This document shows positions 23,524 through 34,665 of a stretch of 64,000 bases of DNA, piece after piece (position 1 is the first letter of the stretch; each line of letters opens with the position of its first letter). The position numbers were made by a program, and so were the translations under genes. Below the pieces are notes generated by a model. The model was not told the origin of the DNA and did no database searches. It saw only the letters and a list, made by a program, of their open reading frames with translations. This DNA comes from Telmatactis stephensoni (lineage: Eukaryota; Cnidaria; Anthozoa; Actiniaria; Isophelliidae): positions 62,001-126,000 of the forward strand of contig JALIZF010001858.1 in the NCBI GenBank assembly GCA_029948255.1. Reading direction: 5' to 3'.

Positions 23524-23629
23524 TAGATATATTTTCTTGTGTATTATGAGCTGATATTTTGCGAGTCGCGTATGGATTTAGAGTGACGAGTAAAATATGC
23601 GGAGCCCGTAATACACAAGAAAATATCTA
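23524..23629. mobile_element. Short foldback MITE
   Basis: TAGATATATTTTCTTGTGTA is mirrored by TACACAAGAAAATATCTA, and GATATTTTGC inward pairs with GTAAAATATGC. About 105 bp. Confidence 0.8.
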
Positions 23630-23996
23630 ATAACGGATTTATTATACAATTACTTTTTCGCTATGTTTTTAGACAGTATTTTTATTATCAAAATAGCCCT
23701 TTTTGCAAACCAGCGCGCGCGGGAAACCATCAAACCGGTTTGAAGTCTTGGCGTCATACAGGGCCGAATACGCAAACCGGATTTCTAGAGGGTATACCGT
23801 CCCACATTGGCCTCCAAATGATATCTTTATGTCACAATTGTATAAGAAATATTAGGATTCATTTTCGTGGATAGAACGGGTTAATGCATTCCCCTGTGGT
23901 GACTACAATGAATTGTTTATAACAGATGATGAAGTTTTCGCTTTGGGATTGAAAACAGTACGGAAGCGGCACTTAAGGACGGATGTTACGCCTCTG

Positions 23997-24004
23997 TATA
24001 AAAA
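23997..24004 (+). promoter_or_regulatory. TATA box for the GPCR at 24137
   Basis: TATAAAAA, 133 bases before the ATG and with no intervening ATG that opens a long frame. The position fits a core promoter; assignment is by inference. Confidence 0.45.
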
Positions 24005-24136
24005 GCTTCATTCGTTGTTTCAACTCATTTCTTTGTGTTACGATTAGATTTATAGCTATATGAATAGTCTATTCCATTCCAAACGCCCTACGAACAACGC
24101 TTCACTATTCAGCATCAGCATCCCCAGTAACTGAAG

Positions 24137-25096
24137 ATGAACCACACTGAAGTTGTCAACATAAATGGCAGCTGCTTTTTTGGGTTATTCCATCTCGAAA
24201 TCCCATACCAGCGAATAACATTAACAGTAATCTACACCTTAGCAGCGATTCCATCAGTGTTGCTGAATTCGTTGACCATTTTCACTATCTGGAAAACGCC
24301 AAGTCTTCATAATCCGTCCTACATTCTCATTGCCAATCTGGCGGTCACCGACTTTATTGTTGGAATGTTTGGTGACTTTTTCATGGTGCTTACAAACATT
24401 AGTGTCTTGAAAAAGTTGGAAAATATATATTGTACTGCATGGCTCGGTGCTCGATTTATTGCATATTGGATGTGTGCTTTGTCTTTGTATACTCTCACCC
24501 TTATAAGTATTGATCGGTTGCTTGCTGTTGTTCTTCACAAACGTTATCGAACCGTGGTCACCTCAAAGAAAGTTTTAGGACTTCTTTTTCTTTGGTTTAT
24601 TCTAACAGGGGGATTAGTGGCTATTTTTCGAATCATCAAAGCACAAATGGCACCCGTGGTCTTCTTCTGTTCTGTCTATATATTTATCTTACTTAGCATT
24701 ATAACAGTTTGCTATGTAATGTGCTTTTATAAACTAAAAAGACTGACAACTCTAACTGCACCACCAACAAATGGACAGCAGATGGTGAATAACGTGGATT
24801 TTCATTTCATGAAATATAGGCGATCGTTAAGAACAATGCTGATTGTCTTGTTTATCATTCTGCTTTTCTACTTCCCTTATCTATTAAGTACTGCAACTAT
24901 GGTTGTTTTACATGTACGAGAGCCGAACGTCCTGACCAAGTATAGGACTGTTATCCTTCGTTTGGTGGCCTCTGGGGAATTACTTGTTTGTATGAACTCA
25001 GCAGTTAACCCTATAGTATACCTCTGGCGCATGGCCGATCTCCGTCAGGCGGTGAAAGCAAAACTTACAGTAATTTGTAAGTTCACCATGAGTTGA
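24137..25096 (+). CDS. Class A GPCR, single exon (paralogue of 17562-18515)
   Basis: 319 residues, intronless. It is similar to the 17562 receptor along its whole length, sharing SCFFGLF/SCFYGIF, SLHNPSYILIANLAVTDFI, SIDRLLAV, VDFHFMKYRRSLRT and INPIVYLWR/VNPIVYLWRMADLRQAV. It has seven hydrophobic segments, DRL at the end of TM3, canonical NPIVY in TM7, and a short second extracellular loop without the usual Cys, as in MECA-like receptors. N-linked sites NHT and NGS precede TM1. It is transcribed opposite to its paralogue and to the ENPP gene between them. A (CAAA)n tract follows the stop. The ligand is unknown. Confidence 0.94.
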   Translation: MNHTEVVNINGSCFFGLFHLEIPYQRITLTVIYTLAAIPSVLLNSLTIFTIWKTPSLHNPSYILIANLAVTDFIVGMFGDFFMVLTNISVLKKLENIYCTAWLGARFIAYWMCALSLYTLTLISIDRLLAVVLHKRYRTVVTSKKVLGLLFLWFILTGGLVAIFRIIKAQMAPVVFFCSVYIFILLSIITVCYVMCFYKLKRLTTLTAPPTNGQQMVNNVDFHFMKYRRSLRTMLIVLFIILLFYFPYLLSTATMVVLHVREPNVLTKYRTVILRLVASGELLVCMNSAVNPIVYLWRMADLRQAVKAKLTVICKFTMS

Positions 25097-25119
25097 GAAT
25101 ATGACAAAAAATCAAAATA

Positions 25120-25185
25120 ACAATAACAACAAACAAACAAACAAACAAACAAACAAAACAAACAAAACAAAACAAAACAAAAAAG
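25120..25185. repeat. (CAAA)n microsatellite after the GPCR stop
   Basis: CAAA units grade into CAAAA units, starting about 25 bases downstream of the TGA. Confidence 0.9.
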
Positions 25186-25345
25186 GAAGAAGAAATTGAA
25201 CCAGAGGAGAAAGATATAACATGTGTTGAACTTGCGGTCAGGTTCCATATTAAATTACAATAATACTTTGTCTCTGACTTTTACTAGTTATGTTCAAGAC
25301 GTTTCGCCTGTAAATCAACAGTCTTATATGGATAGATTCCGGCCT

Positions 25346-25353
25346 TTTAGGGG

Positions 25354-25392
<39 letters not shown>

Positions 25393-25486
25393 ACTTGTTT
25401 TGTTGTCTGGCCCCAAGGGAAAAGAAAACAAAAGAATTCAGCCCTCTTACCGGACTGGTTCGCCTCCATATAAACAGCTCCTAAGA
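25346..25486. mobile_element. Foldback MITE with GGAGGCGAGCCAGCCCGGTA arms
   Basis: TTAGGGGCTGTTTATATGGA at the left is mirrored by TCCATATAAACAGCTCCTAA at the right. The inner GCCAGCCCGGTAAG pairs with CTTACCGGACTGG. About 141 bp. Confidence 0.9.
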
Positions 25487-25529
25487 GAGTCTAAGAAGGG
25501 TGATAACTATAGGCATTTTGTGGGTCATT

Positions 25530-25597
25530 GAATGGTGTAAATTGAAGTCCAATGACCTCTGTGGATAGATATCTGGACTTCAATTCACATCATCTAA
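25530..25597. repeat. Hairpin repeat
   Basis: ATGGTGTAAATTGAAGTCCA and TGGACTTCAATTCACATCAT are inverted copies with two or three mismatches around a short loop. AATGACC follows each arm. Confidence 0.6.
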
Positions 25598-25916
25598 TGA
25601 CCAACAAGATTTCTTTTGTTAGCACCTGTCATAGACGGGCTAAAAGTATTCCATCAGCTGCAGACCAAAAGAAGAAGGAGTTGGAACATGTGCGAAGTGT
25701 GTTCTGGAAAATAACTATCCTCCTGGTACCATACAAAAATGCGAAAGGACTCTAGAAAATATTAACATTTTTATGTAGAGAAGGCGATTTAATTTGGCAT
25801 CGTAAAATAACTAGTTCAGGTGTACTATTTCGCTATTTTTATTTCTTGATAACATATTTTATCACATTATAATAAGACTTTAATCTCTGATTTTTACCCG
25901 TTATTTGTTTAAGACG

Positions 25917-25946
25917 TTTCGACTGTAAATCAGCAGTCTTCATCAG
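25917..25946 (-). ncRNA. Hammerhead-ribozyme-like core in the Penelope-like end
   Basis: The minus strand reads CTGATGA, A, GACTG, loop CTGATTTA, CAGTC, GAAAC: an exact CUGAUGA-stem II-GAAA core with a five-base-pair stem. Penelope-like terminal repeats are known to carry hammerhead motifs. A full stem III with UH cleavage site and a paired stem I are not evident. The motif also lies on the strand opposite to the coding fragment. The sister end at 25290-25325 has lost the CUGAUGA box. Confidence 0.45.
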
Positions 25947-26799
25947 TTGGTTCCTAAGAAACTAAGCACGAGAATATATTTCAAAAATATTATGAGATCA
26001 AGCGCGCACGCGCGCTCGTACCAGTGTTCAATGCTATTACGCGGTAAATATCTATCTATCTGGAATGTTAATGTAGTCATTTCTAGCGTTACAATCTTGT
26101 ATTGAAAACTACGCTTCCAAGAAAAGCCTCTTGTGCCAATTATCTTCACTCGCCGAGACGATTTTAGACTTTTTGAAGTTATCAAAGTAAACTCGAATGC
26201 ACCGTACATTTTTTTGTTAAATTCACGAAAATAAACACATTATAAATCATATTTCTAAATCAAAATCATTCACTATATAATTTGCGCAGCTGCACAGGCA
26301 GCAAAGGAGGGTGAGCAGAGGAGACCACATTGATCAAAATTCATCCTCAGGCGTGCGCGCGCTCAGCACGACCGGAACGGGCTCAAGCATATTTGTACAG
26401 CGGTAAATAAAAAAAACCAAGATGGTGCGGATGAAGATAAAATATAGGTGCGTACAAGAAAAGCGGCCCTTCTCTGCTCCCTGTGCAACTGGACACGCAA
26501 AATACGATTGCTACAGATTTGTACTACAGACATTGGACGATTCCCTTTTCATTTCTGAAATATTTACTTTGAATATTGTTTGCTTGATATATTTGTTATG
26601 CTACAATCTTGGACAAAAAGTGTTAAGAGCCTCAATTTTTCCCAACATTCCAAAAGGTGCTCCGGTAGGCCCTCCCCTCTTGGCTCGATATTGGTCAGCA
26701 GGGTAAAAGGATGACTAGGCGTTACTGCAACATTGTTTTGGGGAGAAGGGGGCGAGAATATTCGAATATGCGGTGTTATTTTTTCTATATAATGCTCCC
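25947..26799. other. Intergenic between Penelope-like debris and GPCR A
   Basis: Contains GCGCGCACGCGCGC-type alternating purine-pyrimidine sequence near 26000 and near 26352. Short frames at 25943-26209 and 26422-26706 have no recognisable domain. Confidence 0.4.
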
Positions 26800-29041
26800 T
26801 TATTTAAGAGCTACTGATACATTCTCAACATTTACATTCACCACACCTCTTACAGTCATAGCAGTCTCTTTAACTCTTTTAGATTGTGTAATGTTGATAC
26901 TACCACGATGAATGTAGCCATTAATCATTCTGCACATTGATATTGCTAAATGAAAACAAGGAATGGCTTTAAACGCATTTCGGAAGTTTTGACTGTAAAC
27001 GTAATAGATCAGTAGATTGAGAGGACCATTGAGGTAAACTATGGAATTGGAAATAGACACCAGTATGTTACTAACAAAGGAATTGCAAAGAGCTAACATA
27101 ACTGAAACAAAAATTGGACACCAAGTCAAACTGAAAGCAACGACTACAGAGATAATCATACGTAAAACTTTCTTAGAAGCTTGTGAAGCAATGTTTTGTC
27201 TTTGTGCGTCATGATCACCAGGAATTTTACGGGTTCGAAGCTTGTATGAAATAGCTACACATAACACGAAAATTAGAGTAAGCGGCAAAAAATATCCGAT
27301 ACATATAGTGGACAATACAATGGGAGTCAATCCTTTTTTGAGATTTGGCTGACAATAATGCTTGTTATTAGCGGGTACCACCCTCATCATGCTGAAAGCA
27401 AAGCCAAATGCCAGTAGGAAAGATGCAATCCATATCAAAGGAAGAAGATATTTGGTCCAAGACTTCTTGCTTTTGTACTTGATTGGAAAATATACTGCCA
27501 TAAAACGATCAAAGGAAATAATAACAAGACTGAAGACAGAGCAGAAAATTGACATATATTGTATGTAGATACCAGCTTTGCAAGTTATATCTCCTAGAAC
27601 TCCCGAAATCCATTCATATCCAGAATATATAGTCTTGATGCTATAAGAGCCGTTTGAAATAGTGAACAATAGATCCACACAGGCCATGTTGACAATGAAG
27701 TAGTTGGTGATGGTGTGCATATGTGGGTTGACACGAACGCTGTGGATAATGATGCTGTTGCTTATTATTGATGCGAGAGCAAAGGAAATTGTTATTGTAG
27801 TTATTGCAGCAGTAATTGTAACATCACTTGTTTCGTATTCCATTAGAAATAGTGTTCGATTTTCTAAAGAAAAGACGTTACAGTTACAGGATTAGTTAAC
27901 AACCCAAGTATTTATGTACTAACTATGGTAACCGGCCGAGGGAACATAGGGAAACAAGTATCTAGTGCATTGAGTATCTCTGATTTTATGTACGATTTGT
28001 CCTTGCTATGACGGCAAGAACTCCACAACAGCCTTCGCCAATTATTGTGGGCCCTGTAGAGTATTAGGCCTTTAGTTGCCGATGATGGTACTTTATAGGA
28101 GTGTTTGAAGAAATCTTAAATACAAATTTAAGGAAGTATGCTCTTTTCTTTGTCAGTCCATCGTTTTGCTGATCTTTTGTTGATACAACATAAGTTCTTT
28201 GTGTTTGATTTGTAATGAAGGCGATATGCAAGACCATCATGCGAAATCGTCTAGAACACATCTGTTGTCACTCGCAAGTTCCAAACAGATGGCTTTGGAG
28301 GAAGGGGAGGGGTTGACTACTAGGATTTCAATGTCTTACACAAGAAGCGAAAGAAAAAAAATTGTGGATTGAAAATTTTTTTTAAATGTGAGTTAGGAAT
28401 TATTCACTTCCTCTGCATTGGATATTGTGAGATGACGAATGTTTGCCGATCGATTAGATTCTCTTTCAGCAGTTTATTAAAGTTCATCAAAAACTTGTCA
28501 TATTGCTTAGAGATTTCATCACCATCTACCACTTATGCTGGAAAAAAACACACACACACAAATCAACAAACAAACAACAAAGACTTAACGAATTATTTTA
28601 CAACCGTTCATACCACCATTTTGAAACTCCCAGTTCGTTTAACTAAGTTATTCGGTGTTCGTTTTGGCATATTAGGATCTAGTTTTTGTTGGATGTAATG
28701 CGTATCTATTTGAATGAATTTGTATTATTTTTTGTAATAATTTTTTGGTATTATCTAAACTATTGAAACCACACAGACTGGCAGTGGTTTTTTTTAGCCC
28801 AAACTACCAATAATTTGTTAATGTAGGCATATGCCACGATGAACTACAGTGGAATGATACGTGTACAATGATACAACAATATTTTTCGTAATATATTCTT
28901 GAAGAGGAACGGCGCTGAAGTATATGCGAATAAAGCTTTACCTTTAAGATCTGTTTCAATGGAAATGACAGCACTGCAGTCAAACGCTGCCACGGTTTTG
29001 CCAAGCAAAATGAAATACAAGATGGGCAGAACAAAAATCAT
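26800..29041 (-). CDS. GPCR cluster gene A: signal-peptide exon plus 7TM exon
   Basis: Exon 1 (29041-28942) encodes a signal peptide and short ectodomain (MIFVLPILYFILLGKTVAA, then FDCSAV). A phase-1 intron of 1078 bp leads to exon 2 (27863-26800), which opens with ENRTLF and carries all seven helices; the joined product is about 387 residues. TM1 has SIISNSIIIHSVRV, and TM2 NYFIVNMACVDLL. The conserved TM3 Cys is in DITCKA and the ECL2 Cys in HYCQP. TM3 ends FDRFMAVYFP and TM6 has LTWCP. TM7 reads LNLLIYYVYSQNFRNAF, so NPxxY is NLLIY. The tail HRGSINITQSKRV...NVNVENV is shared through the cluster. It is a peptide-receptor-like class A GPCR with unknown ligand. An upstream in-frame Met at 29080 exists, but the chosen Met makes the better signal peptide. 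Confidence 0.88.
28262..28941. other. Intron of gene A, 5' half
   Basis: Contains an (AC)n run near 28548-28560 and otherwise unremarkable AT-rich sequence. The intron extends down to 27864. Confidence 0.4.
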
Positions 29042-30000
29042 TTCTGTTGACACAATTTTTGACTTTTGGTGGGGATTCAAGCAATTCAGTAAGTTTTGGA
29101 GGCGACCACAAGAATATTCTTTTTGTCACCTTCTTCACTCGAGTTTCGAATTTATTGATGCTTGTTCGGTACATTACTGGCTGTTTTTCATAAAAAAATA
29201 TTTATTGTCCTTATTGATTTCTGTTAAGTCAAACTTTATATCTTGCAGCGTTTATTAATATTTTTCAAGTGTAAATAATGATTGTAAGTAAGTAGTTGTT
29301 GATGAAATTTGGACTGAAATGAGCTACGAGTAATACATTCGTTGCCTTTCAATTTTAAACATTGTTTATAGAATTTTTTTTATTAATCTCAATACAAATA
29401 AAACAAGCTGCGGGGTTTCACATTGAAATTTATTAATTATATGAATATCATAAAACATCTACGCACCCTTGATTGATAGAGAAAGTGGAACGTTTCTAAT
29501 TCTGATTAATTATTTAAGAAATGCATCCACATCATCAGTTTTTTCACATACTATTCGTATTCCAAAACATATATTTTCAGGGTAAAATTGCAAACCCGCT
29601 AGACATATCAGATCACTGATAATGACTAAATTGGCTTCTTTTAACGATAAAAATTGTCTGTTCCGTAGTTGAATAATTACTACAACGAGCAAACCCCGCA
29701 TCAAAGCCTTATATAATTATAAGATTTGAAAGATTCTATATGTAGGTAATAGATAGCAAATATATAAAAATTCTGTAATGTACTATCTTTAAGTTTGAAA
29801 TTTTTCTCTATACATAAATTGGTGCGCTATGTACACAGATTATCTAGGACAGGGCCAATGTCAGCAAATGTTGATGTAATTTCATCTACGCATTTCTTAC
29901 TCTGTTTCACTTGAGCCAGCTAGAAATTAAAGAATGCCCTTCCAGGTTTTTGGAGCTTAAAAATTTATTCTCAATATTCCCACAGACTTCTTATGCTTCT
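29042..30000. other. Intergenic between genes A and B
   Basis: Around 29140-29250 it keeps weak similarity to the upstream block seen better at 32320-32470, 34755-34930 and 39990-40125 (GAATTTATTG..., CATAAA..., CTTATTGATTTCTG). Short reading frames at 29510-29704 and 29911-30147 are not supported as genes. Confidence 0.4.
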
Positions 30001-31504
30001 TTATTTAAGAGCTATTGCTACATCCTCTACATTTACGTTCACCACACCTCTCACATTCATAGCAGTCTCTTCAACTCTTTTAGATTGTGTAATGTTGATA
30101 CTACCACGATGAATGCGCAAGTATCCATAAAAAGTTTTAGTGATTGAAATCAGGAAATTAACACAAGGAATGGCTTTGAACGCATTTCGAAAATTTTGGC
30201 TGAAAAAGGAATAGATCAGTAGATTGAGAGGACCATTGAGGTAAATCATGGAAAAAGTTATAGATAACAATGAGTCACTAACCAAGGCGAAATTGCAAAA
30301 AGTTAACGCTGATGAGATAAACATAGGACACCAGGTTAAATTAAAAGCAAGGACTACAGAGATAATCATACGTGAAACTTTCTTGGAAGTTTGTGAAGCA
30401 ATTTTATGTCTTTGTGTTCCATTATCACCAGGAATTTCACGAGTTCGAAGCTTGTATGAAATTGCTACACATAAAATGAGGATCAGTGTTTGCGGTATAA
30501 AATATCCGGTGCATATGACTGTCCATAAAATGGGGGATGATCCTATTGTGAGATCCGGATAACAATAATGCTTATTATTAGAAATGGTTGCCATCTTCAT
30601 CGCGCTCAAAGCAAAGCCAGCCGCCAGTAGTAGTGACATAATCCATATCAAGGGAAGAAGAAATTTTGACCAAGAACCCTTGCTTTTGTATTTAATTGGA
30701 AAATATACTGCCATAAAACGATCCAAGGAAATGATAACGAGGCTTAAGACAGAGCAAAAAATCGATTCAAATTGTATGTATATGTTCAATTTACAGGTAA
30801 CATCTCCCAGCACACCTGGAAACCATTGATATCCAACATATATACATTTAATGTTAGTAGGGCCGTTTGAAATAGTGAGCAATAAATCCACACAGGCCAT
30901 ATTGACAATGAAGAAGTTGGTGATGGTGTGCATTTGTGGGTTGACACGAACACCATGGATAATGATGCTGTTGCTTATAATGGATGCAAGAGCAAAGGAA
31001 ATTGTCATTGTAGTCATTGCCACACTAATTGATTTATCTCTTGTTTGGTATTGTGAGAGCGATAGCACTCGTTTTTCTGAAGAAAAGAAAACATTAAAGG
31101 ATTAGTTAACAACCTCAAGATGAAGAATTTTGTGTATTTTGTAAAGGAACACCCAACAACCGGCCGAGGGTTGATAGTACCTAGTACATCCGCAAGGATC
31201 GTTGTTTTTACCTACATACGGTTTTTCTCCTAGAAAAGAAGGGAAGGATACAACCAGAGCTATCGCCAATTACTGTGAACCCCGATATGGGCCCTGACCT
31301 TGTAGTATAGTAGTCTTAGATTATGAATAAATGATAGTTTTCGTAGTGCATTCCCGTGGATCGCGGAGAAGGGTTGAATATATGCGAAAAAACTTTACCT
31401 TCGAAATCTGTTCCATTAGGAGTGACGACAGCACTGCAATCAAACTTTGCCACTGCGGTTTTGCCAAGCAAAATGCAATAGAATAGTAGTAGAAGAAAAA
31501 CCAT
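30001..31504 (-). CDS. GPCR cluster gene B: signal-peptide exon plus 7TM exon
   Basis: Exon 1 (31504-31399; MVFLLLLFYCILLGKTAVA, then FDCSAV and an NGT glycosylation site) joins in phase 1 over a 322-bp intron to exon 2 (31076-30001). Together they make about 393 residues. The 7TM exon is very similar to gene A: SNSIIIHGVRVN, FIVNMACVDLLLTISNGP, a TM3 Cys (DVTCKL), SLDRFMAVYFPIKYKSK, an ECL2 Cys (HYCYP), LTWCPMF, and LNLLIYSFFSQNFRNAF with Pro missing from NPxxY. The tail RGSINITQSKRVEETAMNVR is conserved with A. A (GTT)n tract lies at 31525-31562, just upstream of the start codon. No lesions seen. Ligand unknown. Confidence 0.9.
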
Positions 31505-31524
31505 TTTCTTGGCAAATTTGTTGT

Positions 31525-31527
31525 TGG

Positions 31528-31558
<31 letters not shown>

Positions 31559-31562
31559 GTTT
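31525..31562. repeat. (GTT)n microsatellite upstream of gene B
   Basis: GTT repeats with single interruptions, about 20 bases from the gene B start codon on its 5' side. Confidence 0.85.
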
Positions 31563-32319
31563 TTGCCGAAGATTCAAGCTTACTGAGTTCGGAGTTTTTA
31601 ACTGAGGTGGAGGCAAGATCTTTCAAAGTCCACGTTCGAATTTGCGCTGGTACTCTTCCTCATAAAAAGATCTTCACTGTGCTTATTGAGTTCTATAAGC
31701 TATCATACAGAGTTCCTTGATTTTCCATTAAAATAACATGCATCCAATTTTGATGATCGTTGGGATTTTGATCATGGAATCGTCAGTAAATCAATTTACT
31801 GATTTCGTTGCCATAGTGATTTTGTTTCCATTCAGTGCGGTCTAATACTGCTTTTGATATGGAACATGTACAACATTGTTTCCATTTGTTTATTATTGCT
31901 CTCAATCAAAACCAACTAGGAGATTTCATCTTCAATATTACAATTTGTATTTAACATTATAATGTTTTTCGCCAGTTTGATGAATCAATAAAGAAGAAAA
32001 CTTTTGCCTGAATTTTGCAATTGATTATTTAGAAGATATCTCAGTTTTATTATTTAGAAAACTCGTTTTCAGATTCTTATGAAAATAGAGGTATGTTTGG
32101 GGAACCACAGGACGGAATCTGTTGTTTCGAAATGCTCGTGAATTCTTCCAACTAATAACGCTACAAGATTCCATCAATGTGCAGGCTTGATAGCTTATAT
32201 TCGTAAATATTTTAACATAATACATGCATGGATCGGTGAGGTGGTACTGGTACTAAAGAATATAATTAAGAACAAAAGCTCTTATTCTTTATATTTACTT
32301 TGCCATATCCCTTATTCAG

Positions 32320-32470
32320 GCTCTTGATTCGAGCTTGGAATTTATTGCTATTTGCTGTGACACCTGGCAGCTGAGTTTTCATAAAGACCTTTACAGCGCT
32401 TATTGATTTCTGCTTAGTCTTAACTGATGCAGCTTTATTAATTTTCACTTATTCAAATAATATACGTCCA
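32320..32470 (-). repeat. GPCR upstream block, orphan copy
   Basis: GAGCTTGGAATTTATTGCT through GATGCAGCTTTATTAATTTT matches 34765-34885 and 39998-40115, which lie upstream of the MFFLLLLLG-type first exons. No matching first exon follows within the expected distance here, so it looks like the remains of another gene copy. Confidence 0.65.
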
Positions 32471-32620
32471 CTGTTTAATGATTGATGGGAAATCGTCTTG
32501 GGCTTATATTCATTAGAACTTTTTTTTTCAATTAATCATGGACTTTGCTGTTTTCAATTGATTAAAGTTTTAGCCTCTCTCTCTCTCAAAAAAAAAAAAG
32601 ACAACTATGGATTTCACTGC

Positions 32621-32948
32621 GTTAGATTGTGTAATGTTAGTACAACCACGACGCAAGCAACTATAAATCATTCTGCACATTAATATATACTAAATGAAAA
32701 CAAGGAATGGCTTTAAATGCATTTAGAAAAATTTTGGCTGAAAACGTAATAGATCAGTAGATTGAGAGGTCGGATCATTGAGGTGAATTATTGAAATAAT
32801 GGACAGAGAAGAATGAGTCACTAGGTGGGGAGTTGTACAAAGCTAAGACGGATGAGACAAAAAGAGGACTCCAAGTCAAATTGAAAGCAAGAACTACACA
32901 CATAATTATACGTGAAACTTTCTTGGAAGTTTGATCATCACCAGGAAT
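32621..32948 (-). pseudogene. GPCR fragment C' (TM5/6 to tail), decayed
   Basis: Read on the minus strand, it aligns with the 3' half of genes A-E (CAAGGAATGGCTTTAAATGC, GTAATAGATCAGTAGATTGA, GTGAAACTTTCTTGGAAGTT) but with many indels and no open frame. It stops at CCAGGAATTT inside the third intracellular loop. It is then followed by the same AT-rich junction as fragment C. Confidence 0.85.
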
Positions 32949-33027
32949 TTAAAATAAAATTATATAAAATATAATTATTATATTTATATAAAATAAATAA
33001 ATTCTTTGCATTCAATGGAATTTGTCA

Positions 33028-33727
33028 TTTTTGAACTGTTATAGAAATTATCCGTGCATGCATAACTATTAGTTTATAGTTTCATTACAATAAAATGGGT
33101 AAATATCTGGACGAAGATTCCTCCCGAATAATAAATGAGTTTGAGAAGTCGTTCAAAGGACTCAATTCGGAATTAGTTCCAGTCATAAAGTCCAAAATAC
33201 AACAACGTTTACCGCTGACCGAGTCGAATCTGTGGAGGAATCCATTATATTAGGAGCTAGTTCATTGCCATAACCGAGTAGACTTTGGAAGAATCCATTT
33301 GTTTAAGAGCCACTATTATATCCTCCATTTACGTTCATGACAGCTCCTACATGCATAATATTTTCTTCAACTCTGTTAGGTCGTGTAATGTTAATACTAC
33401 CACGATGGAAGCAACCATAAATCATTCTGCATATTGACATTGCTGTATGGAAACAAGGAATGGCTTTAAACGCATTTCGAAAATTTTGACTGAAAAAGTA
33501 ATAGATTAGTAGATTAAGAGGACCATTCAGATAAATTATGGAATTGAAGAAGGAGAAGAGTGAGTCATTTAACGGAGAATTGCAGACAACGAATATTATC
33601 GAGACAAACATGGGACTCCAAGTCAAACTAAATGCAAGAACTACACAAATAATCATACGTGACACTTTCTTGGAAGTTTGTAAAGCAATGTTATGTCTTC
33701 GTGTTTCATGATCATCACCAGGAATTT
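33028..33727. repeat. 700-bp segmental duplicate of 36327-37026
   Basis: A constant offset of 3299 bases, no indel, and a single mismatch seen by eye (33504 G against 36803 A). It covers the gene C tail and about 270 bp of 3' flank. Confidence 0.93.
33303..33727 (-). pseudogene. GPCR fragment C, near-identical to the 3' part of gene D
   Basis: A 120-residue open frame covers TM6, TM7 and tail (SRMIICVVLAFSLTWSP, LNLLIYYFFSQNFRNAF, HRGSINITRPNRVEENIM) and matches gene D residue for residue in the part read. The coding homology stops at 33727 within the third intracellular loop, not at an exon border, where AT-rich sequence begins. It lacks TM1-TM5 and a start, so it is a truncated duplicate. 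The surrounding block 33028-33727 equals 36327-37026. Confidence 0.92.
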
Positions 33728-34440
33728 AAAATAAAATTATATAAAATATAATTATTATATTAATATAAAATAAATAAATTCTTTGCATTCAATGGAATTT
33801 GTCATGGACTTTTTTATAAACAACTTAAACCAAAATATTACTTTTTTCAATTGATAAATGTTCTACCCTTTCATGAAATAAAACCTACAAATTTCATTTT
33901 GATATGACTGAAAGTTACAGTTTTGAAGGAATTAGTGTGGAAGTGTGTGGTGGCTAGAGGAGCATAGCTTTCGAGCTAGCCACCGCAACAAACTAGATAC
34001 AATAATTATAAAATATAGATATTTAGATAGACAGTTTACTTCATATATAGGTTGTCTAATGTTTTAGAACATTGAAGTAAAAAAGAAAATAAGTTCTGCA
34101 AACAAGGAAAAGAATCGGGTACATAGAGAATAAAAAATTATGTCTGAAAGTCAAGAAATTCTTTTTTGCAAGCAACACAAATTTACCCATTTCTAGCAAT
34201 TTTCTAGACACTGGGAAAAAAGTTGCGTTCGATGAAAAAAAACTCGCCATTAACACCGAAAAAAAGGTTAAACGAAGTATTACCGCTAAATCTTTGCTCA
34301 GCTATGTTTGCTTAGAGCAATATATCTATAAATCATAGTAACCTTAGAGTAATTCTAAAGTTCTGTTTAAACCCATAACTAGCGTGTTGAGTCAAAGCAA
34401 CTGACTCCATGCTCAAAACGATATAATTATGAAAAATCCC

Positions 34441-34461
34441 CTCCCCCCCCCCCCCCCCCCC
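34441..34461 (+). other. Poly-C tract
   Basis: An almost pure C run of about 20 bases. The paralogous position near 39684 has only seven C. It is a site of length instability or assembly uncertainty. Confidence 0.8.
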
Positions 34462-34589
34462 AAAATAGGATGGAAAATATATTAGGCTATTTCAGCATGA
34501 GTGTTCAGAACATATTTTTTTATGAGATAATTTTTTCCATTATGTGTTCATACGGACAGAGGAAAATATAAATACGAATGAATCTTTAC

Positions 34590-34665
34590 CTTTGACAGCT
34601 GTACCATTAGCGATGACAAAACTGCAGCCTAACTCATTTCCCAAGAGTAGCAGAAGAAAAAACAT
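34590..34665 (-). pseudogene. Orphan GPCR signal-peptide exon (copy 1)
   Basis: Encodes MFFLLLLLGNELGCSFVIAN then GTAVK and ends in phase 1 at a good donor (AAAG then GTAAAG), exactly like exon 1 of the cluster genes. The next 7TM sequence downstream on this strand is the truncated fragment C, so it has no complete partner. A use as alternative first exon cannot be excluded. Confidence 0.7.

Larger units (their letters stand above)
25262..25946 (+). mobile_element. Penelope-like element debris with repeated ends
   Basis: Two direct, diverged copies of a ~75-bp segment (about 25248-25325 and 25868-25940) share TTTACTAGTTATG/TTTACCCGTTAT and AAGACGTTTCG(C/A)CTGTAAATC. Between them, 25630-25750 encodes a fragment: HRRAKSIPSAADQKKKELEH then, after a one-base frameshift near 25705, NNYPPGTIQKC. 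The pattern HR...S...E-x-x-HV...L..N.YP resembles the region after the reverse transcriptase of Penelope-like elements. A foldback MITE (25346-25486) sits inside. It is heavily decayed, so the family call is tentative. Confidence 0.5.

Noticed and set aside
25552..25755. 67-residue frame as an independent gene
   Set aside because: It is part of the decayed Penelope-like fragment and contains its frameshift.
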